From RGIG6353 sp045660745 (GTDB lineage: Bacteria; Bacillota; Clostridia; Oscillospirales; SIG627): a stretch of 52,191 bases of DNA. The position numbers and the translations under genes are program-made. This document shows, one piece after another, positions 16,240-23,951 of this stretch. Positions within the stretch are counted from its first letter, which is position 1. The number at the start of each line of letters is the position of its first letter. Under the pieces are notes generated by a model. That model made no database searches and had not been told where the DNA came from. It saw only the letters and a list, made by a program, of their open reading frames with translations. The stretch lies in the NCBI GenBank assembly GCA_045660745.1, contig JAZREJ010000050.1:1-52191 (forward strand), read 5' to 3'.

Positions 16240-16495
16240 CGTCATCCTCCGTTATTTCACCGTCGCCCGCAAGAGCTGCACGAAGCTTCTGCGGAACTAT
16301 TCTTGAAAGTATCACGTGGTCGGAGTCGGTAAGTATAACCGATTTCGTCTTTTTACCGCCCGAAACGTCAATCACCCTTCCCTCGTCCTTGGCATCCTGT
16401 ACAAGTCGCTTGACGGGAGAGGTATCGGGAGATACTATACATACTATACGGTCGCAGGAAACCATGTTCCCCGCACCCAGCATCAGCATTTTCAT
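16232..16495 (-). CDS. remA: RemA-like DUF370 DNA-binding regulator
   Basis: This 87-residue protein matches the RemA family (DUF370): MLGAGNMVSCDRIVCIVSPDTSPVKRLVQDAKDEGRVIDV followed by VILTDSDHVILS. In B. subtilis RemA forms a ring that winds DNA and activates matrix genes. An acidic tail (EITEDDDE) follows. The yicC-remA-gmk-rpoZ order is the one seen across Bacillota. A second DUF370 gene lies in the origin operon at 46947. Its target genes here are unknown. Confidence 0.85.
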   Translation of the reverse strand: MKMLMLGAGNMVSCDRIVCIVSPDTSPVKRLVQDAKDEGRVIDVSGGKKTKSVILTDSDHVILSRIVPQKLRAALAGDGEITEDDDE

Positions 16496-16504
16496 ACCTT
16501 TTCC

Positions 16505-17380
16505 TCACTCTATGTTCTGTATCTGCTCACGAATCTTTTCAAGCTCGCTCTTCGCCTCAACTACAAGGCGGGTTATCTCAAGCTCGGAGCACTTTGATCC
16601 GGTAGTATTTATCTCACGGTTTATCTCCTGAACGAGAAAATCAAGCTTTTTGCCGATGGCACCACGGCTCTTCATAATACTTCTGAACTCTGTGAAATGG
16701 CTTGCGAGCCTTGTAAGCTCCTCGTCAACCGCAACCTTATCGGCAAAAATTGCCACCTCGGTCATAAGTCTTGACTCATCTATGTCCTCACGTCCGAGAA
16801 GCTCCACAATACGTGCACGGAGGCGCTTTTCGTAATTCTCGACAGATATGGGTGAAAGCTTTTCTACCTCCGCTCTTATCTCTTCAAGGCGGGAAAGCTT
16901 TTCTTCAAGGTCAATTGCAAGTCTCTCGCCCTCACGCTCGCGCATTGCGTCATAATCGGCAAGTGCCTCACGCATTACCGTAACAACACGGTCGGTTACT
17001 GTCTCCTCGTCCTCTTCCTCGGCACGAAGCTCTAACACCTCGGGGAAACGGATGGCACTTGACACTCCCACGTCGTTTTTGAGTCCGAATTCGCTTACCG
17101 CCTCTTCAACGGCACGAAGATAACCCTTTAAAAGCTCGCGGTTGAGAATTACCTCACCCGCATCCCCCTCGGGCTTGCGTACAGAAAGATAAACGTCTAT
17201 CTTTCCTCTTGTTATATGGGTTCCGACTTCCTTCTTTATCATATCCTCGAGAAACGCATACGCTCTCGGAAGACGCACGGAAACGTCGAGATAGCGGTTG
17301 TTGACGCTCTTTAACTCAAACGTCAGTTCAACGTTATCTATAGTCACAACGGCTCTGCCGTAGCCTGTCATACTTTTCAT
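16505..17380 (-). CDS. yicC: YicC/YloC-family endoribonuclease
   Basis: The 291-residue protein starts with the invariant MKSMTGYGRA. It contains ELKSVNNRYLDVSVRLPR in its N-terminal domain and ends with GAIGKKLDFLVQEINREINTTGSK, the family signature. YicC proteins are metal-dependent endoribonucleases, cytoplasmic, involved in small-RNA and mRNA turnover in E. coli. Its ATG overlaps the rnmV stop by four bases. Neighbours gmk, rpoZ and rnmV share an RNA or nucleotide theme. Confidence 0.9.
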   Translation of the reverse strand: MKSMTGYGRAVVTIDNVELTFELKSVNNRYLDVSVRLPRAYAFLEDMIKKEVGTHITRGKIDVYLSVRKPEGDAGEVILNRELLKGYLRAVEEAVSEFGLKNDVGVSSAIRFPEVLELRAEEEDEETVTDRVVTVMREALADYDAMREREGERLAIDLEEKLSRLEEIRAEVEKLSPISVENYEKRLRARIVELLGREDIDESRLMTEVAIFADKVAVDEELTRLASHFTEFRSIMKSRGAIGKKLDFLVQEINREINTTGSKCSELEITRLVVEAKSELEKIREQIQNIE

Positions 17381-17958
17381 TGTATTTCCTTTATGATCCT
17401 TTCATATTCTTCAAGGCCTGTAAGCATATTAAGTGCCGACAAAAGAGCCTTTGAGCTCATGTTGCGCGGAAGCTTCAGATACTCGGCAAGCTTCTCGCGT
17501 CGGGCTTTCGAATCGTCCTTACCCGAAAAGCCGTCTTCGTAAAACCTTGCTCTTGTTATCTCGTTCTTGGGAAGATATCCGTCATCCTCAAAGCGCTTGA
17601 ACAGCTCTCGGAGCACCTCGGTGTCCATTCCTTCCACTCCGAGAAGTCCTTCCTTGGACGGAGCGCTCTTTCTTTTTTCCTTGCCCGCGGTCGGGGGGAT
17701 GTAAACGTGCTCAACTCCCCTGCCCTTGGTGATATTGTTTATATGCGCGCGAAGCATTCCGCCTGCCGAATCGCTGTCGGTCACAACGATAAGTCCGCAC
17801 CTTTCGGCAAGAGACGTGATAAGCCTTCTCTTTTCAACGTTATTGAATATCCCGAAGCCTTCAAGAGTGAGGATTTCGGCATCCAGCACCGAATCAAGCT
17901 TTATCTTATCATATCTGCCTTCGCAGACTACCACCCGCGAGAGCTTTATTTTATTCAT
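17377..17958 (-). CDS. rnmV: Ribonuclease M5 (Toprim)
   Basis: This 193-residue Toprim protein has VVCEGRYDKIKL (catalytic Glu), VVTDSDSAGGMLRAHI (the DxD metal site) and a GKEKRKSAPSKEGLLGVE stretch typical of RNase M5, which matures the 5S rRNA precursor. The C-terminal part is the usual helical ribosomal-protein-dependent domain. The ATG at 17958 has GAGG seven to eight bases upstream; the ATG at 17964 is too close to that site. In B. subtilis rnmV sits with ksgA; here it is embedded between holA and yicC. Confidence 0.85.
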   Translation of the reverse strand: MNKIKLSRVVVCEGRYDKIKLDSVLDAEILTLEGFGIFNNVEKRRLITSLAERCGLIVVTDSDSAGGMLRAHINNITKGRGVEHVYIPPTAGKEKRKSAPSKEGLLGVEGMDTEVLRELFKRFEDDGYLPKNEITRARFYEDGFSGKDDSKARREKLAEYLKLPRNMSSKALLSALNMLTGLEEYERIIKEIQ

Positions 17959-19019
17959 TTGCATTCCTCTGATACAAGCGTTGCCACAAGAATACTCAGT
18001 GCGAGATTCTTATTAGTGCTCTCGCCCTTTATAGCCTTATCACACTCAACGCAAGCCTTGATGCTCTTTTCAAGTCCTTTCATGGTCCTTGAAGAAAGAC
18101 ATTTGTTGTATTTTTCAAGCTGCCAGTCCCAAACAAGCCCCACGCTTGACGGCTCGGGTCTTTTGCCCTTTTCGCGGGCACTGAGAACGGCGGCAAGGGT
18201 CACTACCGTCTTGATTATTACCGAAAGCACCTCTACCGGCTCAAAATTCTGTGCAATGATATTTTCAAGTATATCGCTTGCCTTTGCACCGTCGCGGAAA
18301 GCAACGGCATCCGACAGGTCGTAGATTTCATTTTCCGCCGACGGCTTTACCATAAGGCTCACCCAATCGGAAGGAATTTCATATACGCCCTCCATCTTTG
18401 CACGGCATACAAGCTTATCCGACTCACTTTTAAGACGAGTCATGGAATAGTCGCACAGGTCTATCATACGTCCGATATTCACATCGGAAATATGAAGTGA
18501 CTCTGAGGTAAATATCCTATCAGTCCAGGATAGAAGCTTTTCTCTTTTCTGACGGGGAAACTCCACCGTTAAAAGATGCTCTGAAAGCTCCTTTACTATC
18601 TTTCTTTCCCTAACCTTTTTGGTAGAGAGGTCAAGCTCGTCAAAATAGAAGCTGAATACAACAACCGTATCATCCGCACGCCGTTCAAGCGTTTCTACAA
18701 GAAATTTTTCCTCATCCTTTTTAAGAGAGAGGATATCAAGACCCGTAATTTCAATAAGCTTGTACGGACTCATTACGGGAGGAGTGTCAATGCTGTCGGA
18801 AATATCCGAAAGCACAGCACCCTTTTCAAACTCCACGCTCACCAGATTGAATTCCGCCATACCGGTGTCTCTTATCTTCTTTTTGAGCGCTTCGCGGTAA
18901 TAATTTTTAAGATATTCCTCCTCGCCCCAAAACAGATATCCTCCGACAAAGTCGGTCTCTATCTTGTCCTTGAGGACCTTTATGGGGTCGACGGCAGGTT
19001 TTTTGTCGTAATATGCCAT
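17955..19019 (-). CDS. holA: DNA polymerase III subunit delta
   Basis: The 354-residue protein resembles HolA, the clamp-loader wrench that opens the beta clamp. It has GGYLFWGEEEYLKNYYREALKKKI near the N-terminus, a degenerate AAA+ domain without Walker A, PPVMSPYKLIEI, and a C-terminal helical collar (KNLALSILVATLV). Its ATG directly follows the TAA of the HIT-family gene without any gap, and its end overlaps the rnmV start. The family diverges strongly, so identity rests on overall pattern and context. Confidence 0.8.
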   Translation of the reverse strand: MAYYDKKPAVDPIKVLKDKIETDFVGGYLFWGEEEYLKNYYREALKKKIRDTGMAEFNLVSVEFEKGAVLSDISDSIDTPPVMSPYKLIEITGLDILSLKKDEEKFLVETLERRADDTVVVFSFYFDELDLSTKKVRERKIVKELSEHLLTVEFPRQKREKLLSWTDRIFTSESLHISDVNIGRMIDLCDYSMTRLKSESDKLVCRAKMEGVYEIPSDWVSLMVKPSAENEIYDLSDAVAFRDGAKASDILENIIAQNFEPVEVLSVIIKTVVTLAAVLSAREKGKRPEPSSVGLVWDWQLEKYNKCLSSRTMKGLEKSIKACVECDKAIKGESTNKNLALSILVATLVSEECK

Positions 19020-19358
19020 TTATGCCATCATTCCCGACATGGGCTTTCCGCCGAGAATATGGAAATGCAGATGGTGTACCGTCTGACAAGCATCGGGACC
19101 GCAGTTTGACACGAGTCTGTATCCGTTTTCAAGTCCCTCTGCCTTTGCAATTTCGGGAATCTTTTCAAAAATCGCACGAACTATATCGGAGTTTTCCGCC
19201 GTCACTCCGTCAAGAGACGGGATGTGTTTTTTGGGGATAACAAGAACGTGCACGGGTGCCTGAGGATTAATATCGCGAAATGCGTACATCAAGTCATCCT
19301 CATATACCTTGGTCGAGGGAATATCTCCTGCGATTATTTTACAAAAAATGCAATCCAT
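19020..19358 (-). CDS. HIT-family (HinT-like) nucleotide hydrolase
   Basis: The 112-residue protein has CxxC (Cys3, Cys6) forming the structural zinc site of HinT proteins, a PKKHI segment, and the histidine triad HHLHFH (residues 95-100) that hydrolyses purine nucleoside phosphoramidates such as AMP-lysine. Linkage to alaS suggests removal of aminoacyl-AMP by-products, though that is inference from other HinT work. It lies 12 bases after alaS and abuts holA. Confidence 0.92.
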   Translation of the reverse strand: MDCIFCKIIAGDIPSTKVYEDDLMYAFRDINPQAPVHVLVIPKKHIPSLDGVTAENSDIVRAIFEKIPEIAKAEGLENGYRLVSNCGPDACQTVHHLHFHILGGKPMSGMMA

Positions 19359-19370
19359 AATTATTCTCCT

Positions 19371-21989
19371 TTATTTTCCGTAACGTGCAAAGAATGCCGA
19401 CTTTGCTTCGGGAAGCTTTTCGGGAATCTTTCCGCCTGAGGTTGCACTGTCGGGACGTCCGCCACCGCCGCCTCCTACGATGGGGGAAATCTCCTTAAGA
19501 GTATTGCCTGCATGAGCGCCCTTTGCAACTGCCTCTTTTCCGCAGAATGCCGCAAAGAGTATCTTGCCGTCAACAACGCTGTAAACAACGCCCGCTATAC
19601 TCGGATACTTGTCGCGAAGTCTGTCGCCCTCAGATCGAAGTGTCTGTGCATCCGCTCCGGATATCTCACCGAATAGAAGCTTAATGTCGCCCGCATCAAC
19701 TATAGAGCCTTCAAGAGCTTCTACTGCCCTTGCCGCTTCTTTTGCCTGAAGCTCGCGGAGCTTGGCGCCCGCTTCCTTAACCTCGCGGTTTAAGTTGTTG
19801 ATTCTTTCAACGAGTGCCGCACCGTTCTGCGCCTTCGACGCAACAACAGCATCGGCGATTATGTTTTCTTTTTCCGAAAGGAGCTCGAGAACTCCCATTC
19901 CGGTGGTACCCTCGATACGTCGGATACCTGCCGCAACACTCGACTCGGAAATAAGCTTGAAGAGTCCTATCTGTGCGGTATTCTTAACGTGAGTACCTCC
20001 GCAAAGCTCAACAGAAGCCTCTCCCATTCTGACCATACGCACCACCTTACCGTACTTTTCGCCAAAGAGAGCGGTAGCGCCCATAGCCTTTGCACTTTCT
20101 GGGTCGGTCTCAATTGTTTCAACGTCATAAGACGCCATTACAAATTCATTTACAAGTGCTTCAACACGCGCGAGCTCTTCGGCGGTAACAGGCGCAAAGT
20201 GTCTGAAGTCGAATCTTACACGCTTGTCGTCTACCATGGAGCCTGCCTGCTCAACGTGGTCTCCCAGAACACGGCGGAGAGCCGCCTGTAAAAGGTGTGC
20301 CGACGAGTGATTGCCCGCAATGGCGCGACGGCGCTTCATGTCGGGACAAGCCTTTACCGTATCCCCTACCTTAATTTCTGCATCAAGCTCACACTCATGA
20401 AGGAATATGCCTTCCTTCTTGCTTGTGGTAATAACGTTTATTTCTCTGCCGTTTACGGTAATTACGCCCTCGTCACCAACCTGACCTCCGCTCTCTCCGT
20501 AGAATGCGGTCTTATCAAGAACGAGCGTTACATCTCCCTCGGAAGCAACGTCTACCTTTTCTCCGTTTACAACTATTGCAAGAACCTTTGCCTCGCACTC
20601 GGACTCGGTGTAACCGACAAATTCGGTCACAGGAGTTCCGTCGAGAATATTGGAGGAGGTGCTGTCCCATCCGCCTCCCGCTTTTCTGCCCTCGCGCGCT
20701 CTCTTCTTCTGCTCAAGCATAAGGGAAGTGAATGCATCCTCGTCAACCAAAAGTCCCGATTCTGCAGCAACCTCTTTTGTAATGTCGAGCGGGAATCCAA
20801 AGGTATCGTAAAGCTTGAAGGCGTCCTCTCCCGAAAGGGTCTTTAGGCCTTCTGCCTTTGCCTTTTCGGTCATTTCGGAAAGCTTTTCAAGTCCTGCGTC
20901 AATGGTAGCGGCAAAACGTTCCTCTTCAAGTGAGAGTATCTTCTTAACGTAATCAGCCTTTTCAAAAAGCTCAGGATATGCGTTCTTGTTGCAATCTATC
21001 ACAACGTCGCAAAGTCCCGCAAGGAACGCGCCTTCAATACCGATAAGTCTTGCGTGACGGCAAGCGCGTCTGATAAGACGGCGAAGTACGTAGCCTCTGC
21101 CCTCGTTTGAAGGCATAACACCATCAGTAATCATAAAGGAGGAGGAACGAATGTGGTCGGTGATTATACGGATAGAAACGTCATTTTCGTACTTATCACC
21201 ATATCTCTTGCCGGAAAGTGAGCAAACAGTGTCAAGTATTTTGCGAACGGTGTCTACCTCAAAGAGGTTATCTACCCCCTGCATAACACAAGCAAGACGC
21301 TCAAGTCCCATACCCGTCTCTATATTCTTCTGTGCAAGCTCGGTGTAATTACCCTTGCCATCGTTATCAAACTGTGAGAATACGTTGTTCCATATCTCCA
21401 TGTATCTGTCACAGTCACAACCGGGACGGCAATCGGGTGAGCCGCAGCCATACTTTTCGCCACGGTCAAAATATATCTCGGAGCAAGGTCCGCAAGGTCC
21501 GCTTCCGTGCTCCCAGAAGTTGTCTGCCTTGCCCATTTTTACAACTCTTTCAGCAGGTACTCCAACCTCGTTTATCCAGATGTTATAAGCCTCGTCATCC
21601 TGCTCATATACACTGGGCCAAAGAAGGTCTGCTGGGATTTCAAGAGTTACTGTCAAAAACTCCCACGCCCAGAAGATTGCCTCACGCTTGAAGTAATCAC
21701 CAAAAGAGAAGTTGCCGAGCATCTCAAAATAAGTACCGTGACGAGCAGTCTTACCGACGTTATCAAGGTCGGGTGTTCTGATACACTTCTGGCAAGTGGT
21801 AACCCTGTTTCGGGGAGGTTCCTTTGTTCCCTTAAAATAAGGCTTCAAGGGCGCCATACCCGAGTTTATAAGGAGGAGCGAATTATCGTTTTGAGGAACC
21901 AGCGAAAAGCTCGGAAGACGAAGGTGTCCCTTTTCCTCAAAGAAAGATAAATATTTTTCGCGAAGTTCGTTAAGTCCTGTCCACTTCAT
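19371..21989 (-). CDS. alaS: Alanyl-tRNA synthetase
   Basis: The 872-residue class II synthetase charges tRNA-Ala. The catalytic core starts at MKWTGLNELREKYLSFFEEKGH, with TTCQKCIRTPDLDNVGKTARH and the following MLGNFSFGDYFK. The editing domain has HSSAHLLQAAL and ELCGGTH (zinc/editing motif), and a C-terminal DHHA1 domain with a GGGGGGRPDSATSGG loop ends the protein. The ATG at 21989 is used because GGAG precedes it by nine bases. The upstream ATG at 22025 coincides with the predicted transcription start. Promoter-to-start distance is only about 35 bases, so no T-box leader is present. Confidence 0.95.
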   Translation of the reverse strand: MKWTGLNELREKYLSFFEEKGHLRLPSFSLVPQNDNSLLLINSGMAPLKPYFKGTKEPPRNRVTTCQKCIRTPDLDNVGKTARHGTYFEMLGNFSFGDYFKREAIFWAWEFLTVTLEIPADLLWPSVYEQDDEAYNIWINEVGVPAERVVKMGKADNFWEHGSGPCGPCSEIYFDRGEKYGCGSPDCRPGCDCDRYMEIWNNVFSQFDNDGKGNYTELAQKNIETGMGLERLACVMQGVDNLFEVDTVRKILDTVCSLSGKRYGDKYENDVSIRIITDHIRSSSFMITDGVMPSNEGRGYVLRRLIRRACRHARLIGIEGAFLAGLCDVVIDCNKNAYPELFEKADYVKKILSLEEERFAATIDAGLEKLSEMTEKAKAEGLKTLSGEDAFKLYDTFGFPLDITKEVAAESGLLVDEDAFTSLMLEQKKRAREGRKAGGGWDSTSSNILDGTPVTEFVGYTESECEAKVLAIVVNGEKVDVASEGDVTLVLDKTAFYGESGGQVGDEGVITVNGREINVITTSKKEGIFLHECELDAEIKVGDTVKACPDMKRRRAIAGNHSSAHLLQAALRRVLGDHVEQAGSMVDDKRVRFDFRHFAPVTAEELARVEALVNEFVMASYDVETIETDPESAKAMGATALFGEKYGKVVRMVRMGEASVELCGGTHVKNTAQIGLFKLISESSVAAGIRRIEGTTGMGVLELLSEKENIIADAVVASKAQNGAALVERINNLNREVKEAGAKLRELQAKEAARAVEALEGSIVDAGDIKLLFGEISGADAQTLRSEGDRLRDKYPSIAGVVYSVVDGKILFAAFCGKEAVAKGAHAGNTLKEISPIVGGGGGGRPDSATSGGKIPEKLPEAKSAFFARYGK

Positions 21990-22030
21990 ATTATTTTCTC
22001 CGTTTTTTAACACAAATTTTTTCATTTTAT

Positions 22031-22059
22031 ATTATATACACTTTCCTCTTCCCCGTCAA
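22031..22059 (-). promoter_or_regulatory. Promoter of the alaS-rpoZ operon
   Basis: Minus strand TTGACG (22059-22054), exactly 17 bp, TATAAT (22036-22031). It is a near-consensus promoter with the predicted start near 22024. The whole eight-gene operon may depend on it. Confidence 0.75.
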
Positions 22060-22130
22060 GAAAATGAGCCTTTTTTAAAAGAAATTTTAACGTTTTCTTT
22101 ACACTTGCTGCCAAAGTGGGGAAAAACACA

Positions 22131-22158
22131 AAAAACGTCTGAGTTTTCAGGCGTTTTT
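22131..22158 (-). terminator. Intrinsic terminator of the U32-maf-M20 operon
   Basis: On the minus strand a 12 bp stem (AAAAACGCCTGA with TCAGACGTTTTT, one G-T pair, four-base loop) starts three bases after the amidohydrolase stop and ends in a T-run. Confidence 0.85.
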
Positions 22159-22161
22159 CTG

Positions 22162-23358
22162 TTATATATCGGATTTAAGATATTCGATTGCATAAGCGGT
22201 ATAAGCCACCACACCGTTTTTGAGAATCGTATCATCAACGTCAAATTCGGGGCTGTGATGAGGAGCGATGATTCCCTCCTCTTCGTTTCTCGTTCCGAGG
22301 AAAGCGAATACACCTTGCCATCTTTCAAGATAATTTGAAAAACTCTCAGATGCCATCCATGGTTCAAAGGTAATAACGTTTTCTTCGCCAAGCTCGCCGG
22401 CCACCGCTTTCCTTGCCATTACGGCAAGTGTAGGGGTGTTGACGACAGATGGATTAATAAGATTTATTCTGCGCTCTGCACGGCATCCGTAAGATTCGGC
22501 AAAGCTGTCAATCGCATTTTCGAATTCAGTAGTGATAGTCTTTTCTACCTTCTCACGGCTGAAATACCTTATCATTCCATTAAATGCAAGCTCGTTTGGT
22601 ATAACGTTTGCCGAAGCGCCTGCATGAAGATATCCAAGAGAAAAGGTGCAGGTCTCAAAAGGAGTAATCTTAGTCATTCTGATCGACTGAAGTCTTTGAT
22701 AGAGCGCGACAAAACAGTCCATCGGATTATTCGCTTCGTCGGGACGAGAGCCATGCCCTCCCTTGCCGTAAAGTTTTACGGCAACTCCGATATTCCCTGC
22801 CATCATATCACGGTCGTTGATAACTATCTTACCCGAAGGCACCGCCACCTGCAGATGCATTCCGAAAACCGAGTCTATTTTTACGGCATTTTCATCTATA
22901 TATTTGAATATGTTTTCAAGATTCGGGGCATTCTCCTCCCCTCTCTCAAAACAAAGATACACCGTTCCGCAAATCTCTTCCCGTCTTTCGGACAAAACTC
23001 TCCCAGCTCCGAGAAGCATCGCCGTGTGAGCATCATGTCCGCAAGCGTGCATAACTCCGGAGACCTTTGAAACAACGGATTTTTTCTTTTTCGCGTTAGT
23101 GTCAGACTCGCAAATTTCAAGAGCATCGACATCAGCCCTTAGGAGTACTGAGCGGCCGTTGTCATTTGTGCCTACAATTTTCGCCAGAACACCGCCTTCG
23201 GGAATAACCACGTGTTCGATACCGATTTTTTCAAGCTCCACTGAAATTCTTTCAACGGTTTTATACTCTTCTCCCGAAAGCTCGGGGTTTTCGTGAAAAT
23301 GCCGTCTTAATGATATTATATAGTCTTCCTGCTTTTTCACCGATTCAATTATTGTCAT
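22162..23358 (-). CDS. M20D-family amidohydrolase (hippurate hydrolase/aminoacylase-like)
   Basis: The 398-residue enzyme has the M20D pattern: RRHFHENPELSGEE at the start, RADVDAL (74-80) and MHACGHDAHTAMLL (103-116), whose Cys106, His108 and His111 bind the metal pair. GxHGSRPDE gives the lid-domain His and FGMH a further ligand. Such enzymes release amino acids from N-acyl or aryl conjugates. It lies 10 bases after maf and ends the operon. Its sequence is unlike the M20 peptidase at 3827, so the two are not recent duplicates. Confidence 0.88.
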   Translation of the reverse strand: MTIIESVKKQEDYIISLRRHFHENPELSGEEYKTVERISVELEKIGIEHVVIPEGGVLAKIVGTNDNGRSVLLRADVDALEICESDTNAKKKKSVVSKVSGVMHACGHDAHTAMLLGAGRVLSERREEICGTVYLCFERGEENAPNLENIFKYIDENAVKIDSVFGMHLQVAVPSGKIVINDRDMMAGNIGVAVKLYGKGGHGSRPDEANNPMDCFVALYQRLQSIRMTKITPFETCTFSLGYLHAGASANVIPNELAFNGMIRYFSREKVEKTITTEFENAIDSFAESYGCRAERRINLINPSVVNTPTLAVMARKAVAGELGEENVITFEPWMASESFSNYLERWQGVFAFLGTRNEEEGIIAPHHSPEFDVDDTILKNGVVAYTAYAIEYLKSDI

Positions 23359-23368
23359 ATTTATACCT

Positions 23369-23944
23369 TCACCAAAGACTTATTCCGAATTCCATAATAA
23401 CAGTTGTGTAAAAGTCAGACAGCGGAAAACCGACAACGTTGAAAAAGTCGCCTTCAATCTTATCGACAAATACCGCTGCACGGCTCTGGGCGCCGTATGC
23501 ACCTGCTTTGTCTTTAGGTTCGCCCGTTTTGATATAGGCATAAATCTCCTCGTCCGAAAGCTCTTTAAAAGTTACTTTTGTACAGACCGAACGGGTAATT
23601 CTTTTTCCTTTGTAAAAGACAGAATATCCCGTATACACCTCATGACTCTTGCCCGAATAAGCACGAAGCATTCTGTAGGCATCCTCATTGTCCTTCGGTT
23701 TTCCGAGTATTTTACCGTCATGTGAAACTACTGTATCTGCCGATACTGTAAGGCTGTCGGGAAAATCAAGAGCCACTGCCTCGCCCTTAAGCTCGGCAAG
23801 TGCCATTACGGTTTCCGCAGGACTCAAGCCCTCCTCCACCTTTTCTTCAACGTCCGAAACACGGACAACAGGGTCAAGTCCGAACATTTTAAGTATCTCA
23901 AGCCGCCTCGGTGACTTTGAGGCAAGCACTATCTCAGGCTTCAT
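23369..23944 (-). CDS. maf: Maf-family nucleoside triphosphate pyrophosphatase
   Basis: This 191-residue cytoplasmic enzyme begins IVLASKSPRRLEILK (the Maf substrate loop SxSPRR), with SADTVV, GKPKDNEDAYRML and a GAYGAQSRAAVFVDKIEGDFFNVVGFPL end, all Maf signatures. Maf proteins hydrolyse dTTP/UTP or modified nucleotides, preventing their incorporation, and influence septation in B. subtilis. Its start is seven bases past the U32 stop. Confidence 0.93.
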   Translation of the reverse strand: MKPEIVLASKSPRRLEILKMFGLDPVVRVSDVEEKVEEGLSPAETVMALAELKGEAVALDFPDSLTVSADTVVSHDGKILGKPKDNEDAYRMLRAYSGKSHEVYTGYSVFYKGKRITRSVCTKVTFKELSDEEIYAYIKTGEPKDKAGAYGAQSRAAVFVDKIEGDFFNVVGFPLSDFYTTVIMEFGISLW

Positions 23945-23951
23945 ATATTTC

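Noticed and set aside
22060..22161. Possible T-box before alaS
   Set aside because: The promoter is only about 35 bases from the start codon, and no T-box sequence (AGGGTGGAACCGCG type) is present.
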